A stretch of DNA of 64,000 bases, taken from the NCBI GenBank assembly GCA_030587365.1, contig JAUQZE010000022.1:62001-126000 (forward strand), in the 5' to 3' direction. Shown one piece after another: positions 27,551 through 35,911 of this stretch. The stretch is from Candidatus Freyarchaeota archaeon (GTDB taxonomy: Archaea; Asgardarchaeota; Jordiarchaeia; Jordiarchaeales; Jordiarchaeaceae). The position numbers and the translations under genes are program-made. How positions within the stretch are numbered: position 1 is the first letter of the stretch; the number at the start of each line of letters is the position of its first letter. The notes under the pieces are model-generated. The model saw nothing but the letters and a program-made list of their open reading frames with translations, did no database searches and was not told where the DNA came from.

Positions 27551-28312
27551 TTGATTCATGAATTAGACGGTAAAGTAAAAGAGTTAGTAGAGCTTCTAAG
27601 GCAATCCGGTAAATGTGTAGTGTTAACGGGAGCCGGAGTTTCTGTGGAAAGCGGTATTCCCGATTTTAGGGGGCCTGAAGGAACTTGGAAAACGTATGAC
27701 CCCGCCATATCAACCGCTAGCAGCTTTGTGTTGAAGCCTCATCAGTTCTGGTTCTTCGCAATGCAATTCGTCGGCCCTCTCATGCGTGCGGAACCAAACC
27801 CCGCACACCAAGCCCTAGCAGAACTGGAGAAAATGGGGCACGTAACCTGCGTCATCACCCAAAACATTGACGGCTTGCATCAGAAAGCGGGCAGCAAAAA
27901 CGTAATAGAGCTGCATGGAACCGCTTGGAGGTCGGTGTGCGTTAACTGTGGAAAAAAGTACTCATTCCAATACGTCATGGATCAGATGGTTCCCATGTGT
28001 TCCCTAGTACCCAGATGCATGGAGTGCGGCTATATACTTAAACCGGACGCCACCCTGTTCTTTGAAGAAATCCCTCAACAGCTCTACCAACAGTGCCTAG
28101 ACGAACTCAACCATTGTGACCTACTAATCGTGGTGGGTTCAACACTCCTCGTAGAACCATCGGGAAGCTTCCCAGAGATGGTCAAAAAACTGGGAGGAAA
28201 AATAGTCATAATCAACCTTGAAAAAACATGGTTTGACGAGAACTCCGACATCGTAATCAACGGAAAAGCCACAGAAGTATTAACCCAAATCCTCCAAGAA
28301 ATGAAAAAATAA
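27551..28312 (+). CDS. Sir2-family NAD-dependent protein deacylase
   Basis: 253-residue sirtuin. NAD-binding GAGVSVESGIPDFRGPEGTW, catalytic TQNIDGLHQKAGS with the base in ELHGT, and a zinc ribbon CVNCG ... CMECG are all present. The region between zinc pairs is a few residues longer than usual. It removes acetyl or longer acyl groups from lysines, using NAD. TTG start with GGGTGA about nine bases upstream. An HDAC-family enzyme is also encoded in the window. Confidence 0.92.
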   Translation: MIHELDGKVKELVELLRQSGKCVVLTGAGVSVESGIPDFRGPEGTWKTYDPAISTASSFVLKPHQFWFFAMQFVGPLMRAEPNPAHQALAELEKMGHVTCVITQNIDGLHQKAGSKNVIELHGTAWRSVCVNCGKKYSFQYVMDQMVPMCSLVPRCMECGYILKPDATLFFEEIPQQLYQQCLDELNHCDLLIVVGSTLLVEPSGSFPEMVKKLGGKIVIINLEKTWFDENSDIVINGKATEVLTQILQEMKK

Positions 28313-28517
28313 AAAAGCAGAAACCGATACCGAATCCGTGATGGGTTAGACCAAGAAATTTATGGTGGTATTAAAAAATAATTATCTTTTTTGTGAAAAT
28401 AATTTTTGACTTTCTGAACCTAATCCATGGAAAAAGTTAGAGTGATAGCTTTTAGTTTTAAGATGAGAGTAAAAAAGGAAAATAAAAAAAGAGATTAAAG
28501 GAGCAGGTTTCGAGTAT

Positions 28518-30140
28518 CTAGCCCATGAGAATGTCCTTGTACTGTTCTCTGAGAACCTTCTTGTTGAATTTACCGACGCTGGTCTTGGGAAGGCTGTCTA
28601 CGAATACGACCTTATCAGGCATCCACCATTTCGGAATTCTGTCAGGCTTACTTTTCAGAAATTCGATGATTTCACCCTCGGTGACCTTGCCTTTTTGGTC
28701 TGGTTTGGGTACAATGAGGACCAGTGGTCTCTCGTCCCACTTCTTGTGTTTAACTCCGATGACACATACTTCCATGACAGCTGGATGCATGCTGGTAACG
28801 TCTTCAAGTGTCAGTGTGGATATCCATTCGCCGCCGCTCTTTATAACATCCTTGGTTCGGTCCTTGATTAGAAGGTATCCTTCCTCATCGATGGTTGAGA
28901 TGTCTCCGGTGTGCATCCATCCTCCCGCCCACAGATCTTTTGTTTTTTCTTTGTCCTTATAGTATTCCGTGACGAGCCAGGGTGCTCTTACGACGATTTC
29001 TCCCATTGTTTTACCATCGTGTGGAACATCTTCCATGTTTTCGTTTACTACTCTGAGTCTTACTAGGGGTACTGGTAATCCGGTTGAAATCCACCTGGTG
29101 ATTTTTTCTTCCTTGGGCAGATTCTCATCCTCCTTTCTGAGGAATGCTTCGGTGAGTAGTGGGTAGCTCTCGGTTTGGCCGTATGCAGCGAATATTTTCA
29201 TTCCGTAGTTCCATCCCTGTTCTGCTAGGCCTCTGGGTAGTGCGGAGCCTCCGATGAAGCATTTGAATCCTTTCAGTTGGGGTATGGCGTCTTTGAAGTT
29301 GGGTGCCCACATCATGAGTACTAGTAGTGTGGGTATGAATGCTGATACTGTACATTTCTCTTTCACCACTAGGTTGACCATCAGGGCGGGGTCGTATTTG
29401 CCGGGGAATACTTGTTTCATTCCGAACATGCAAGCGGAGTAGGGTAGTCCCCAGGCGTGTGCGTGGAATAGTGGGGTTACGTGGAATAGTACGTCGTGGA
29501 TTCCTATTCCCCAGTATTGTCCTGATGCCGCGGCTTGTACTAGTGTGTGTAGGACGCCGTGTCTTTGTGTGAACATGCATCCTTTGGGTAGTCCGGTGGT
29601 TCCTGTGGTGTAGCACATTGTTGCCGGGGTGTCTTCGTCTAGGTCGGGGTACTCGTAGTCTGCGGATGCGGATTCGTGCAGCTCGTTATAGTTGTGTATG
29701 GGTTCCAGTTTGGTGTCTGGGATATCTTTGGTTTCGTTTATGATTATGTATTGTTCTACGCTTTTCAGCTTGGGCGCTATTGACTCTATTAGGGGTAAGA
29801 AGTCCTGGTTGAAGAGTAGTACTTTGTCTTGTGCATGGTTTACCACGTACTGAGCTTCATCTACGGAGAGTCGCGGGTTCCCCTCGTGTAGAACAGCTCC
29901 CATACAGGGGACGCTAAAGTAGAGGTCGAAGAATTGGTAAGTGTTCCAGTCAAAGCATATTACTTTGTCTCCCTGCTTTACTCCGAGTTCCTCCAACAAG
30001 TTTGATGATTTTTTAACCCGGTCATACATCTCTTTATGGGTATATCTGTAACTGTCTCTATATACAATTTCAGTCTTTGGATATACATCTACGCAGTGTT
30101 CTAAAATGTGTTTGAATATTAGGGGGAATTTGTATGCCAT
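28518..30140 (-). CDS. AMP-dependent acyl-CoA ligase
   Basis: 540 residues. P-loop MCYTTGTTGLPKGCMFTQ, A5 region AAYGQTESYP, hinge HTGDISTIDEEGYLLIKDRTKD and C-terminal Lys in SVGKFNKKVL. HVTPLFHAHAWGLPY is characteristic of the medium/long-chain fatty acyl-CoA ligase branch. AGGGAGTG lies before the ATG. It stands alone between the sirtuin gene and a flavoprotein gene. Confidence 0.88.
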   Translation of the reverse strand: MAYKFPLIFKHILEHCVDVYPKTEIVYRDSYRYTHKEMYDRVKKSSNLLEELGVKQGDKVICFDWNTYQFFDLYFSVPCMGAVLHEGNPRLSVDEAQYVVNHAQDKVLLFNQDFLPLIESIAPKLKSVEQYIIINETKDIPDTKLEPIHNYNELHESASADYEYPDLDEDTPATMCYTTGTTGLPKGCMFTQRHGVLHTLVQAAASGQYWGIGIHDVLFHVTPLFHAHAWGLPYSACMFGMKQVFPGKYDPALMVNLVVKEKCTVSAFIPTLLVLMMWAPNFKDAIPQLKGFKCFIGGSALPRGLAEQGWNYGMKIFAAYGQTESYPLLTEAFLRKEDENLPKEEKITRWISTGLPVPLVRLRVVNENMEDVPHDGKTMGEIVVRAPWLVTEYYKDKEKTKDLWAGGWMHTGDISTIDEEGYLLIKDRTKDVIKSGGEWISTLTLEDVTSMHPAVMEVCVIGVKHKKWDERPLVLIVPKPDQKGKVTEGEIIEFLKSKPDRIPKWWMPDKVVFVDSLPKTSVGKFNKKVLREQYKDILMG

Positions 30141-30429
30141 TAAAACACTCCCTTTCTAATTTTTCTCCCATTTAAACTTTATAATTTTTAAACGCATAAC
30201 TAGTATATTAAATTGTCTATAAAGAAGAAATTCATACTTTTAGAATAGTGTGAATAGAAAAACCGTATCTGAAAAATAATGATTTACACTCAGCTACGGG
30301 CTTGAACACCCTTTAAGACTCCCTCAAAAAGTAGCTCCAAATTCTCCTTTTCCGAGAAACCTTTTTTAGAGATAAACATTCTTATTATGAAAGCTAATAT
30401 AATTATTATTTTGTTGGAGGTTTAATGGT

Positions 30430-31137
30430 TTGAAGATTTTAGCGTTTCAAGGGAGCCCTCGAATGGAAAATGGGAACACTGAGAAAATTCTTAGGGCTTT
30501 TCTTAAAGGTGCCAGTGAAGCGGGTGCAGAAACTGAGACTCTTTATTTACGTCGGATGAATATTAATCCCTGTACGGGATGTTTCACCTGCTGGTTCCAG
30601 ACCCCGGGTGTATGTGCTCAGAAAGACGATATGGAGCAGGTTTTGCAGAAGATTCCCGAGGCGGACGTTCTGATTTTTGCAACTCCTCTCTACATATATA
30701 ACATGACTGCTTACATGAAAGCCTTATTGGAGCGAATTCTTCCCCTCGTAAAACCGGACTTAGTTAGGGGTGAAGATGGTCTCGCCGGTCATCCCAGCCG
30801 ATACAAGTTCAATCAGCGGTGGATTCTTATATCTAACGCCGGTTTTCCCGAGGAGGAGCACTTTGAGCCTCTGCTGCACTGTTTTGACAGAATATCGCGT
30901 ATGTGGACAAGGGGAGAAGGCTTCGCCTTAACTATTCTTAAGGGTGCTGGTGAAATGCTGAGATTCGATGACGGGAAAATATTTGAACCCTTCTACCAGG
31001 CGGTACGGGATGCGGGTAGAGAATTCGTAGAGAACGGAACCGTTTCCAGCGAGACAAAAGCTAAAGTCGACAAACCATTATGGGAATACGCACCAGAACT
31101 AGCCTACGCCACCAGAGAGAGTTTCAAATCGAAATAA
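30430..31137 (+). CDS. Iron-sulfur flavoprotein (Isf-like NADPH-dependent FMN reductase)
   Basis: 235-residue flavodoxin-like protein. KILAFQGSPRMENGNTEK is the FMN phosphate loop, followed by NPCTGCFTCWFQTPGVC, the compact C-x2-C-x2-C-x7-C cluster motif of archaeal iron-sulfur flavoproteins. FATPLYIYNMTAYMKALLER is the second FMN contact. Such proteins pass electrons from ferredoxin to oxygen, peroxide or other acceptors in anaerobes. The TTG start has GGAGGT seven bases upstream. Confidence 0.85.
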   Translation: MKILAFQGSPRMENGNTEKILRAFLKGASEAGAETETLYLRRMNINPCTGCFTCWFQTPGVCAQKDDMEQVLQKIPEADVLIFATPLYIYNMTAYMKALLERILPLVKPDLVRGEDGLAGHPSRYKFNQRWILISNAGFPEEEHFEPLLHCFDRISRMWTRGEGFALTILKGAGEMLRFDDGKIFEPFYQAVRDAGREFVENGTVSSETKAKVDKPLWEYAPELAYATRESFKSK

Positions 31138-31209
31138 TAGAGTTTTTGTAGTTTGAGATTTTAACCTTTTTGGGTTTGGAGATTAAAATGCATTTCATCC
31201 AATAATCCA

Positions 31210-32267
31210 CTAGCAATGTTTTCGCCTGTTCTTCTCAGGAAATTCATCGAATACTTTTTGCGCCTCATCTGGGGAGAGTACTAAGATATCACCGTTTTCA
31301 CTCTGGAGTACGCATCCGGAATTTGTAAGGAGGCGATAGTTTTCACGTGTATCTTCAGGATTGCCCCCAACAAATGTTTTGGCACAATTTCACAGGTGAG
31401 CCAAATATTTAATCCCGGCGCCGCTTGGTTTTCAAAACCCCCAGAGCCATCAGTTCTCTCCGGCCATTCTTTATATTGCGACATCGCGTGTATTAATACG
31501 GAAGCGAGTTCTTTACCATCTTTTGGAATATTAAAACGGCCCGGAGAGTACGTAGACCATTTGCCGCTCTTATTTAGACCCGTGAAACCTCCGCACACGA
31601 ATCGGCAGCGCATAATGTTTTATACGCTTGCTGTATGAAAAAGTGACCCCGCCTATTGTGACAGAGTTTTCTTTTTCCCTATCAAACATTCCCGCCGTGC
31701 AGGCTGATACGCACATATTGCACTTATTGCAGAAAGATTCTTCGGGAGGGAGTAGGTCAGTGGGTTAAGTTCTGCGGAAGTCACTACCGTGCCTAGTTCA
31801 ACGATAGTGCCATAACCTTTAATACCAACGTTACCCGACCAGCCGAATGAACCCACGCCGGAACACGCAGCGATATAGCGATGGGAGAGAATCGGAGGCA
31901 TTGTGAGCAGCCAGCCGGGTATCTACTTACGATAATTATTGTTTGATAGCCCCTTTTGGATGCAAATCCCTTATTCTTTAAACACTTTACGAGTTCCTTA
32001 GAAATCTGAGTCGATTTAAATTCGAGTGCAAATATGTCAATTTCGTGTCCAATGAAGTCATTTCTGCCAAAAAATTACGGATTTTGTTACAGTCAAATGG
32101 TAGGGCATAGCTGATAGCTGATAGTGCTTCAGGAAGGACATAGGTGAGAACCACACGGCAGTCCACCTTCTAGAGTATCAAGGTTGACAAAACCTACTCT
32201 TATTGCGCCCCGCTCACGCAAAAACTTTTCAATCTGGCCTTTAAGTTTTGTTGGCTTTCGTAGTCAT
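31210..32267 (-). pseudogene. 4Fe-4S epoxyqueuosine-reductase-like protein, decayed
   Basis: A once-complete gene can be followed on the minus strand across several frames. It begins MTTKAN at an ATG at 32267, then shifts after an A-run to KLKGQIEKFLRERGAIRVGF, then ALSAISYALPFDCNKI, SHRYIAACSGVGSFGWSGN, the cluster word CNKCNMCVSAC, GVTFSYSKRI, FVCGGFTGLNKSGKWSTYSP and a C-terminal SENGDILVLSPDEAQKVFDE, ending at 31210. The order matches a family of Fe-S reductase-like proteins related to QueG. At least four frameshifts or stops are present, so it is dead. Confidence 0.75.
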
Positions 32268-32448
32268 AATAATCAAATCCAATTATCGTAATTACCAGCT
32301 TGGATTGCCACCTTAGCAAGTTTGTAAACAATATTTCAATATTATTCCAGTGCTTTTCTGTATTTTAAATTATTCTTGTTATTTTTTTAAACAATATAGA
32401 TTTAAATACTTTAGAAATAAAAATAGATTTTCAAAAGGAAAATAGAGG

Positions 32449-32526
32449 GTGAGTTCTTATAATCCTGCCAGCTACGAGAGAAAGGGACCCGAAAAGGCTC
32501 CAGAAGTCGTTACTCCAGCACAATAA
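32449..32526 (+). CDS. Possible micro-protein
   Basis: A 25-codon frame starts with GTG nine bases after AAAGGA and is preceded by a TATA-like TTTAAATA at about 32400-32408. The product (MSSYNPASYERKGPEKAPEV then VTPAQ) is polar and Pro-rich. Nothing is recognised. It lies alone in a 430-base gap. Length is far too short to be sure. Confidence 0.3.
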   Translation: MSSYNPASYERKGPEKAPEVVTPAQ

Positions 32527-32700
32527 CTTCAAAAATTTTTCCTTTTATTAAGAGTGATGAATACTGCTTAGGGCTCAAATGTGGCAAATCTTCTCTAAAA
32601 AGAACTATGGCATTAATTAATTTCTAGATATCCTAGCGATATTAAGCTAGAGTTTTGTTAATAGAAAAAAGAAAGATACGGGAAAGAGATGCGGATGCGT

Positions 32701-33411
32701 TTAGACCTCCCGTACTCTTCCTCTGCATTCGGGCTCATCGAATTCGTCCAGCATATAGTCGAAGGTTTTTTTCGTGATGATCTCTACACCAGCGTTGAGG
32801 AGTATCAGAGCCACGCATTCCAAACCTCCGACTGCGCGTGATAATCCCTCGTTCAACAAAGCCCTGCAGGCCTCCTTGAACAAACAATCAGGATATACTA
32901 CGGTTACCTGATTGTTTTCTCCCCGGGTTAAGCGCATAGGAATAACTACTTTAGTTGATTTAACTGTGCCAGTAAACTTTTTGCAGGCTTCGAACACATC
33001 TTCAGTGGTTCCAACTATACTGTTTAGCATACCACTGCTCATGATTATGGATTTCATAGCACCATAGGCGGCTCTCTTGGCCCCTGCCCCCGTGGAACCC
33101 TGAAGCTTGAAGTCCGCTTTAAACACACCGTAGACTAGGGAACAGAGCCCTCCAGGGTACCGGTCCAGATTTGCTATGACGTAGTTCGTAACCTCATCTA
33201 GTCCTTGGATGTTTTCGGATGGCTTTTCGTTCAGCTTCTCCGCCTCAAACTCCAGTGCGTACTTCGAAGCCATCCGTTTGAAAATGGGACCGTAGAGCTT
33301 CGCGGTCTCCTCGGCTGCAATTTTTGTGAAAATTATTCCGGTTTGGCTATCGAACTCTCCCTCTATGGTGAATTCATTTTCAGAATTAGACACATTTTCA
33401 GATTTAGACAT
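32701..33411 (-). CDS. Hypothetical protein, paralog of the product of 943-1638
   Basis: 236 residues, about 55-60 percent identical by eye to the paralog. It shares NEFTIEGEFDSQ, YGPIFKRM, FKLQGSTGAGAKRAAY-type words and the ending FDEPECRGR. This copy has a slightly longer N-terminus (MSKSENVSNSE). ATG start with GGGGT upstream. The upstream region keeps the same conserved words, so both copies probably respond to the same control. Function unknown; the C-terminal Cys spacing is faintly V4R-like. Confidence 0.7.
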   Translation of the reverse strand: MSKSENVSNSENEFTIEGEFDSQTGIIFTKIAAEETAKLYGPIFKRMASKYALEFEAEKLNEKPSENIQGLDEVTNYVIANLDRYPGGLCSLVYGVFKADFKLQGSTGAGAKRAAYGAMKSIIMSSGMLNSIVGTTEDVFEACKKFTGTVKSTKVVIPMRLTRGENNQVTVVYPDCLFKEACRALLNEGLSRAVGGLECVALILLNAGVEIITKKTFDYMLDEFDEPECRGRVREV

Positions 33412-33442
33412 AGAAATCTACCCCAAATATTTAAATTATTAT

Positions 33443-33475
33443 ATTTCCTCGCATTAGTCGTTTTGTTCGTATAGA
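33443..33475 (-). promoter_or_regulatory. Upstream element conserved with the paralogous gene
   Basis: Minus-strand TCTATACGAACAAAACG, then AATGCGAGGAAAT, matching the words before the TTG at 943. It lies 32-64 bases upstream of the ATG at 33411. Confidence 0.5.
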
Positions 33476-34246
33476 CTAAAATGTCTCAATTTAAAGTTGG
33501 TTTTTTAGTTATTTAAATATTTTTATTATGTTGTTATATTACATAATTATTTTCTTTTCCTAAGGGCGTTACTATGTAGAATTTCTGGAGTGGAATAGAA
33601 GCTACCTTCTTTATAGATGGAGGAGGACTTTGATTCTGATGTTTTCCCAACAAACCCCTTATCCACGAGGGTTCACAACTGTATGGAAGAAAGTATACAA
33701 ATGTGTATTTTCCATGACTACCCATATGACCCCGGGGTAGGACCTCTTCGGAGATGCTGTTGAAAAAGTTCTCTGTTTTGGTGCCCCATCTGTAGTGGAA
33801 AGAAAGCACCCAGCCTGTGCGACGAGTGGGGTAGAACGTGTGGCGTGGACTGCAACAGGGGTAGGCTCACCAGCTCGGCGATTCTCCTTCATAGTCTGCG
33901 CCTGTGCGGCTAACCGTTTACCGTGAGTGCAGACACCTCTTGGCAGACACAGAGGAATGAATATGTACGCCCCACGGCATACCTGGTGCTGCCGGGCCAG
34001 GTGGGACTGAGACTACCAACGCTCCGAATGAGAATGCTATATACGAAAATATACATTCTTAGAAACGGTAACTTTCTCTGCTCCGTACTCCTTGACACTT
34101 ATCGCTGCTAAGGCCTCCAATCCTCCGCTAACTATAAGGATATCAGTGTCAATAACTTTCCCTAAACCACTTAACTCTTTCAAAATTAATATCCTTGTTC
34201 TTTCTCTCTTCAAAGTTTAAAAAAGTGGAGATATTTATAAAAGGGT
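33476..34246. other. Gene-poor, probably decayed region
   Basis: About 770 bases without an intact gene. Higher GC between 33600 and 34000 and several 60-90 codon frames on the minus strand suggest former coding sequence, but none resembles a known family except the dehydrogenase-like N-terminus listed next. Confidence 0.4.
34037..34183 (-). pseudogene. N-terminal remnant of an FAD-dependent oxidoreductase
   Basis: From a TTG at 34183 the minus strand reads MKELSGLGKVIDTDILIVSG, then GLEALAAISVKEYGAEKVTV before a stop. This matches the first beta-alpha-beta unit of fumarate-reductase-type flavoproteins (IDTDILIVGGGLAGLAAA...AKE-GA), with the dinucleotide-binding glycines partly lost. The rest is not recognisable in any frame. 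It sits just upstream of, and oriented with, the acyl-CoA dehydrogenase operon's distal end. Confidence 0.5.
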
Positions 34247-35794
34247 TTAGAAAAGTTCATCCCTTTTTATCCACGACGGAAACCATCTGTAATACTCGAG
34301 TGGTTTTGCCTTCTTTTGCCCTTCATAAGTAGCCTTCACAAGCCTGATGTCGCCTTTTTTACCTCTGTATAAGTACACTAGACCCTTTTGTTCAAGATCC
34401 ATCAATGCTTCATCAATTTCTTCCTCTTCTAAGTCCTCTTCCAATTCTTGTTTAGTCATGTAGAGTCCGGGATTCACTCTGTAATCCTCGGCGAGTAGTT
34501 CGAGAATCTTATCTTCGAGAGTTTCTGACTTTAATTCAGGTTTTAATTGGCCGGGTACATAAACAGTAACTGGAATGCCCAGTTCTTCATCCATGCGTCT
34601 GCGGGGAGTTTTTAGTTCCTCGCCCATAAACCTCGGTGCTAGCCTCGCAATAAGCAGTCGTGTAACATCGTTGGTTCCTGCTCCTATTTTGTTTACCTGA
34701 GAATCTCTAATCCCGGACTCGACGGGATAGAATTTTGTTAAGCTGTCGCCACCCATGGTAAGAATAGAATTAATACTTGCTTTTTCCGCCAATTCTGTTA
34801 CAAAGATTTTAGCTCCATTGGCCTCTACCACAGGTTGTTCTCCTTTATCAAGCAGGTACGCTGTATGATATACTAGTAGCCGTGATGTTTTGTAACCTAT
34901 TATCATATCAGCGATTCTGTACTGGTTACTCTCAAAGAAAAACGTTGGCTGATTAAACTGGACTCGCCGATTAGCGTAGTAATAAGAATATCTTATTCCT
35001 TCTTTCATTCCACCAACTGTGCAGGCGGCCACCAGCAGTCTTTCAAAGTTAAGCCCATAAGCCATCACCATCCATCCGCCACCTTCTCCCCCAACGACGT
35101 TTTCCGCTGGTACTTCCACATTATCAAATCTTAAATAGCCGTTACGGACACCGTCATATGCCGCAAGCTCATTTACTTTTTCAACAGTAAAGCCAGGCAT
35201 ACCCTTCTCAATAACAAACGCGGTAATGTGTTGACGGTTACTTATAGCTCCGGGATCTTTACTTGTTCTGGCGTATGCAAAATAGATGCTGGCTATTCCG
35301 GTATTACTTATGAACCTCTTTACTCCGTTAAGGACATAATGGTCTCCTTCTCGTACCGCTGTCGTTTCAACCCCCGCAGCATCAGAGCCTACAAAAGGTT
35401 CTGTCAAAGTAATCGCTCCAAGGTAATCTTCTTCATTAATAATTTTGGGTAGCCATTTCTCTTTTTGTTCCTCGTTACCCTGAGTTACTAATTGGTAACA
35501 GCCACCGAACATTGTTGCGGCAAATGGGGCAGCGGCTATGGCTCCTAAGCGACTGATCTCTTCACCTAGTATACATGCACCTGTTACGTTTGCTTTCTCG
35601 CCCATACCTCCGTATTTCTCCGGAACTAGGACACCAAACCATCCCCTTTTCTTCATTTCCCTTACCATATCCCAAGGCACTTCTCTCTTCCAACGGGCTT
35701 TATCCACAGCAGGGAACAGTTCATCAACGAATGATTCCGCCTCATCAGCCAGCTTCTTTTGAAAATCTGTCCACCACCAATAATATGTTGCCAT
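34247..35794 (-). CDS. Acyl-CoA dehydrogenase with winged-helix-like C-terminal extension
   Basis: 515 residues, about 130 longer than the usual 380. Residues 1-390 are a normal acyl-CoA dehydrogenase (ITLTEPFVGSDAAGVETTA for FAD/substrate contact, RRVQFNQP, RIADM). The usual catalytic Glu word (Y-E-G-T) is IGAGTND here (370-376), while Glu251 in LNFERLLVA matches the alternative base used by isovaleryl-CoA and long-chain dehydrogenases. Residues 425-492 (LEDKILELLAEDYRVNPGLY, then a second helix and EQKGLVYLYRGKKGDIRLV) look like a winged helix. Likely last gene of the leftward operon. GAGGAGA precedes the ATG. Confidence 0.85.
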   Translation of the reverse strand: MATYYWWWTDFQKKLADEAESFVDELFPAVDKARWKREVPWDMVREMKKRGWFGVLVPEKYGGMGEKANVTGACILGEEISRLGAIAAAPFAATMFGGCYQLVTQGNEEQKEKWLPKIINEEDYLGAITLTEPFVGSDAAGVETTAVREGDHYVLNGVKRFISNTGIASIYFAYARTSKDPGAISNRQHITAFVIEKGMPGFTVEKVNELAAYDGVRNGYLRFDNVEVPAENVVGGEGGGWMVMAYGLNFERLLVAACTVGGMKEGIRYSYYYANRRVQFNQPTFFFESNQYRIADMIIGYKTSRLLVYHTAYLLDKGEQPVVEANGAKIFVTELAEKASINSILTMGGDSLTKFYPVESGIRDSQVNKIGAGTNDVTRLLIARLAPRFMGEELKTPRRRMDEELGIPVTVYVPGQLKPELKSETLEDKILELLAEDYRVNPGLYMTKQELEEDLEEEEIDEALMDLEQKGLVYLYRGKKGDIRLVKATYEGQKKAKPLEYYRWFPSWIKRDELF

Positions 35795-35911
35795 TAAAAT
35801 CGATTCTCCTCAACCTTTTTCTTAAAAAAATGCGTTCTTTGATAGTTTCAAGTCATAGCTCTGAGCTAAATTAAGTTTTGGCTAATTTAACCTTGCTATA
35901 TGTTGATTAAA

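Noticed and set aside
29125..29616. 163-codon minus-strand frame inside the acyl-CoA ligase gene
   Set aside because: It is a shadow of the ligase in another frame on the same strand; its Arg/Thr/His-rich composition reflects codon positions of the real gene.
33534..33892. Two overlapping 77-91 codon minus-strand frames
   Set aside because: Neither shows a domain, ribosome binding site or coherent composition; treated as decayed sequence.
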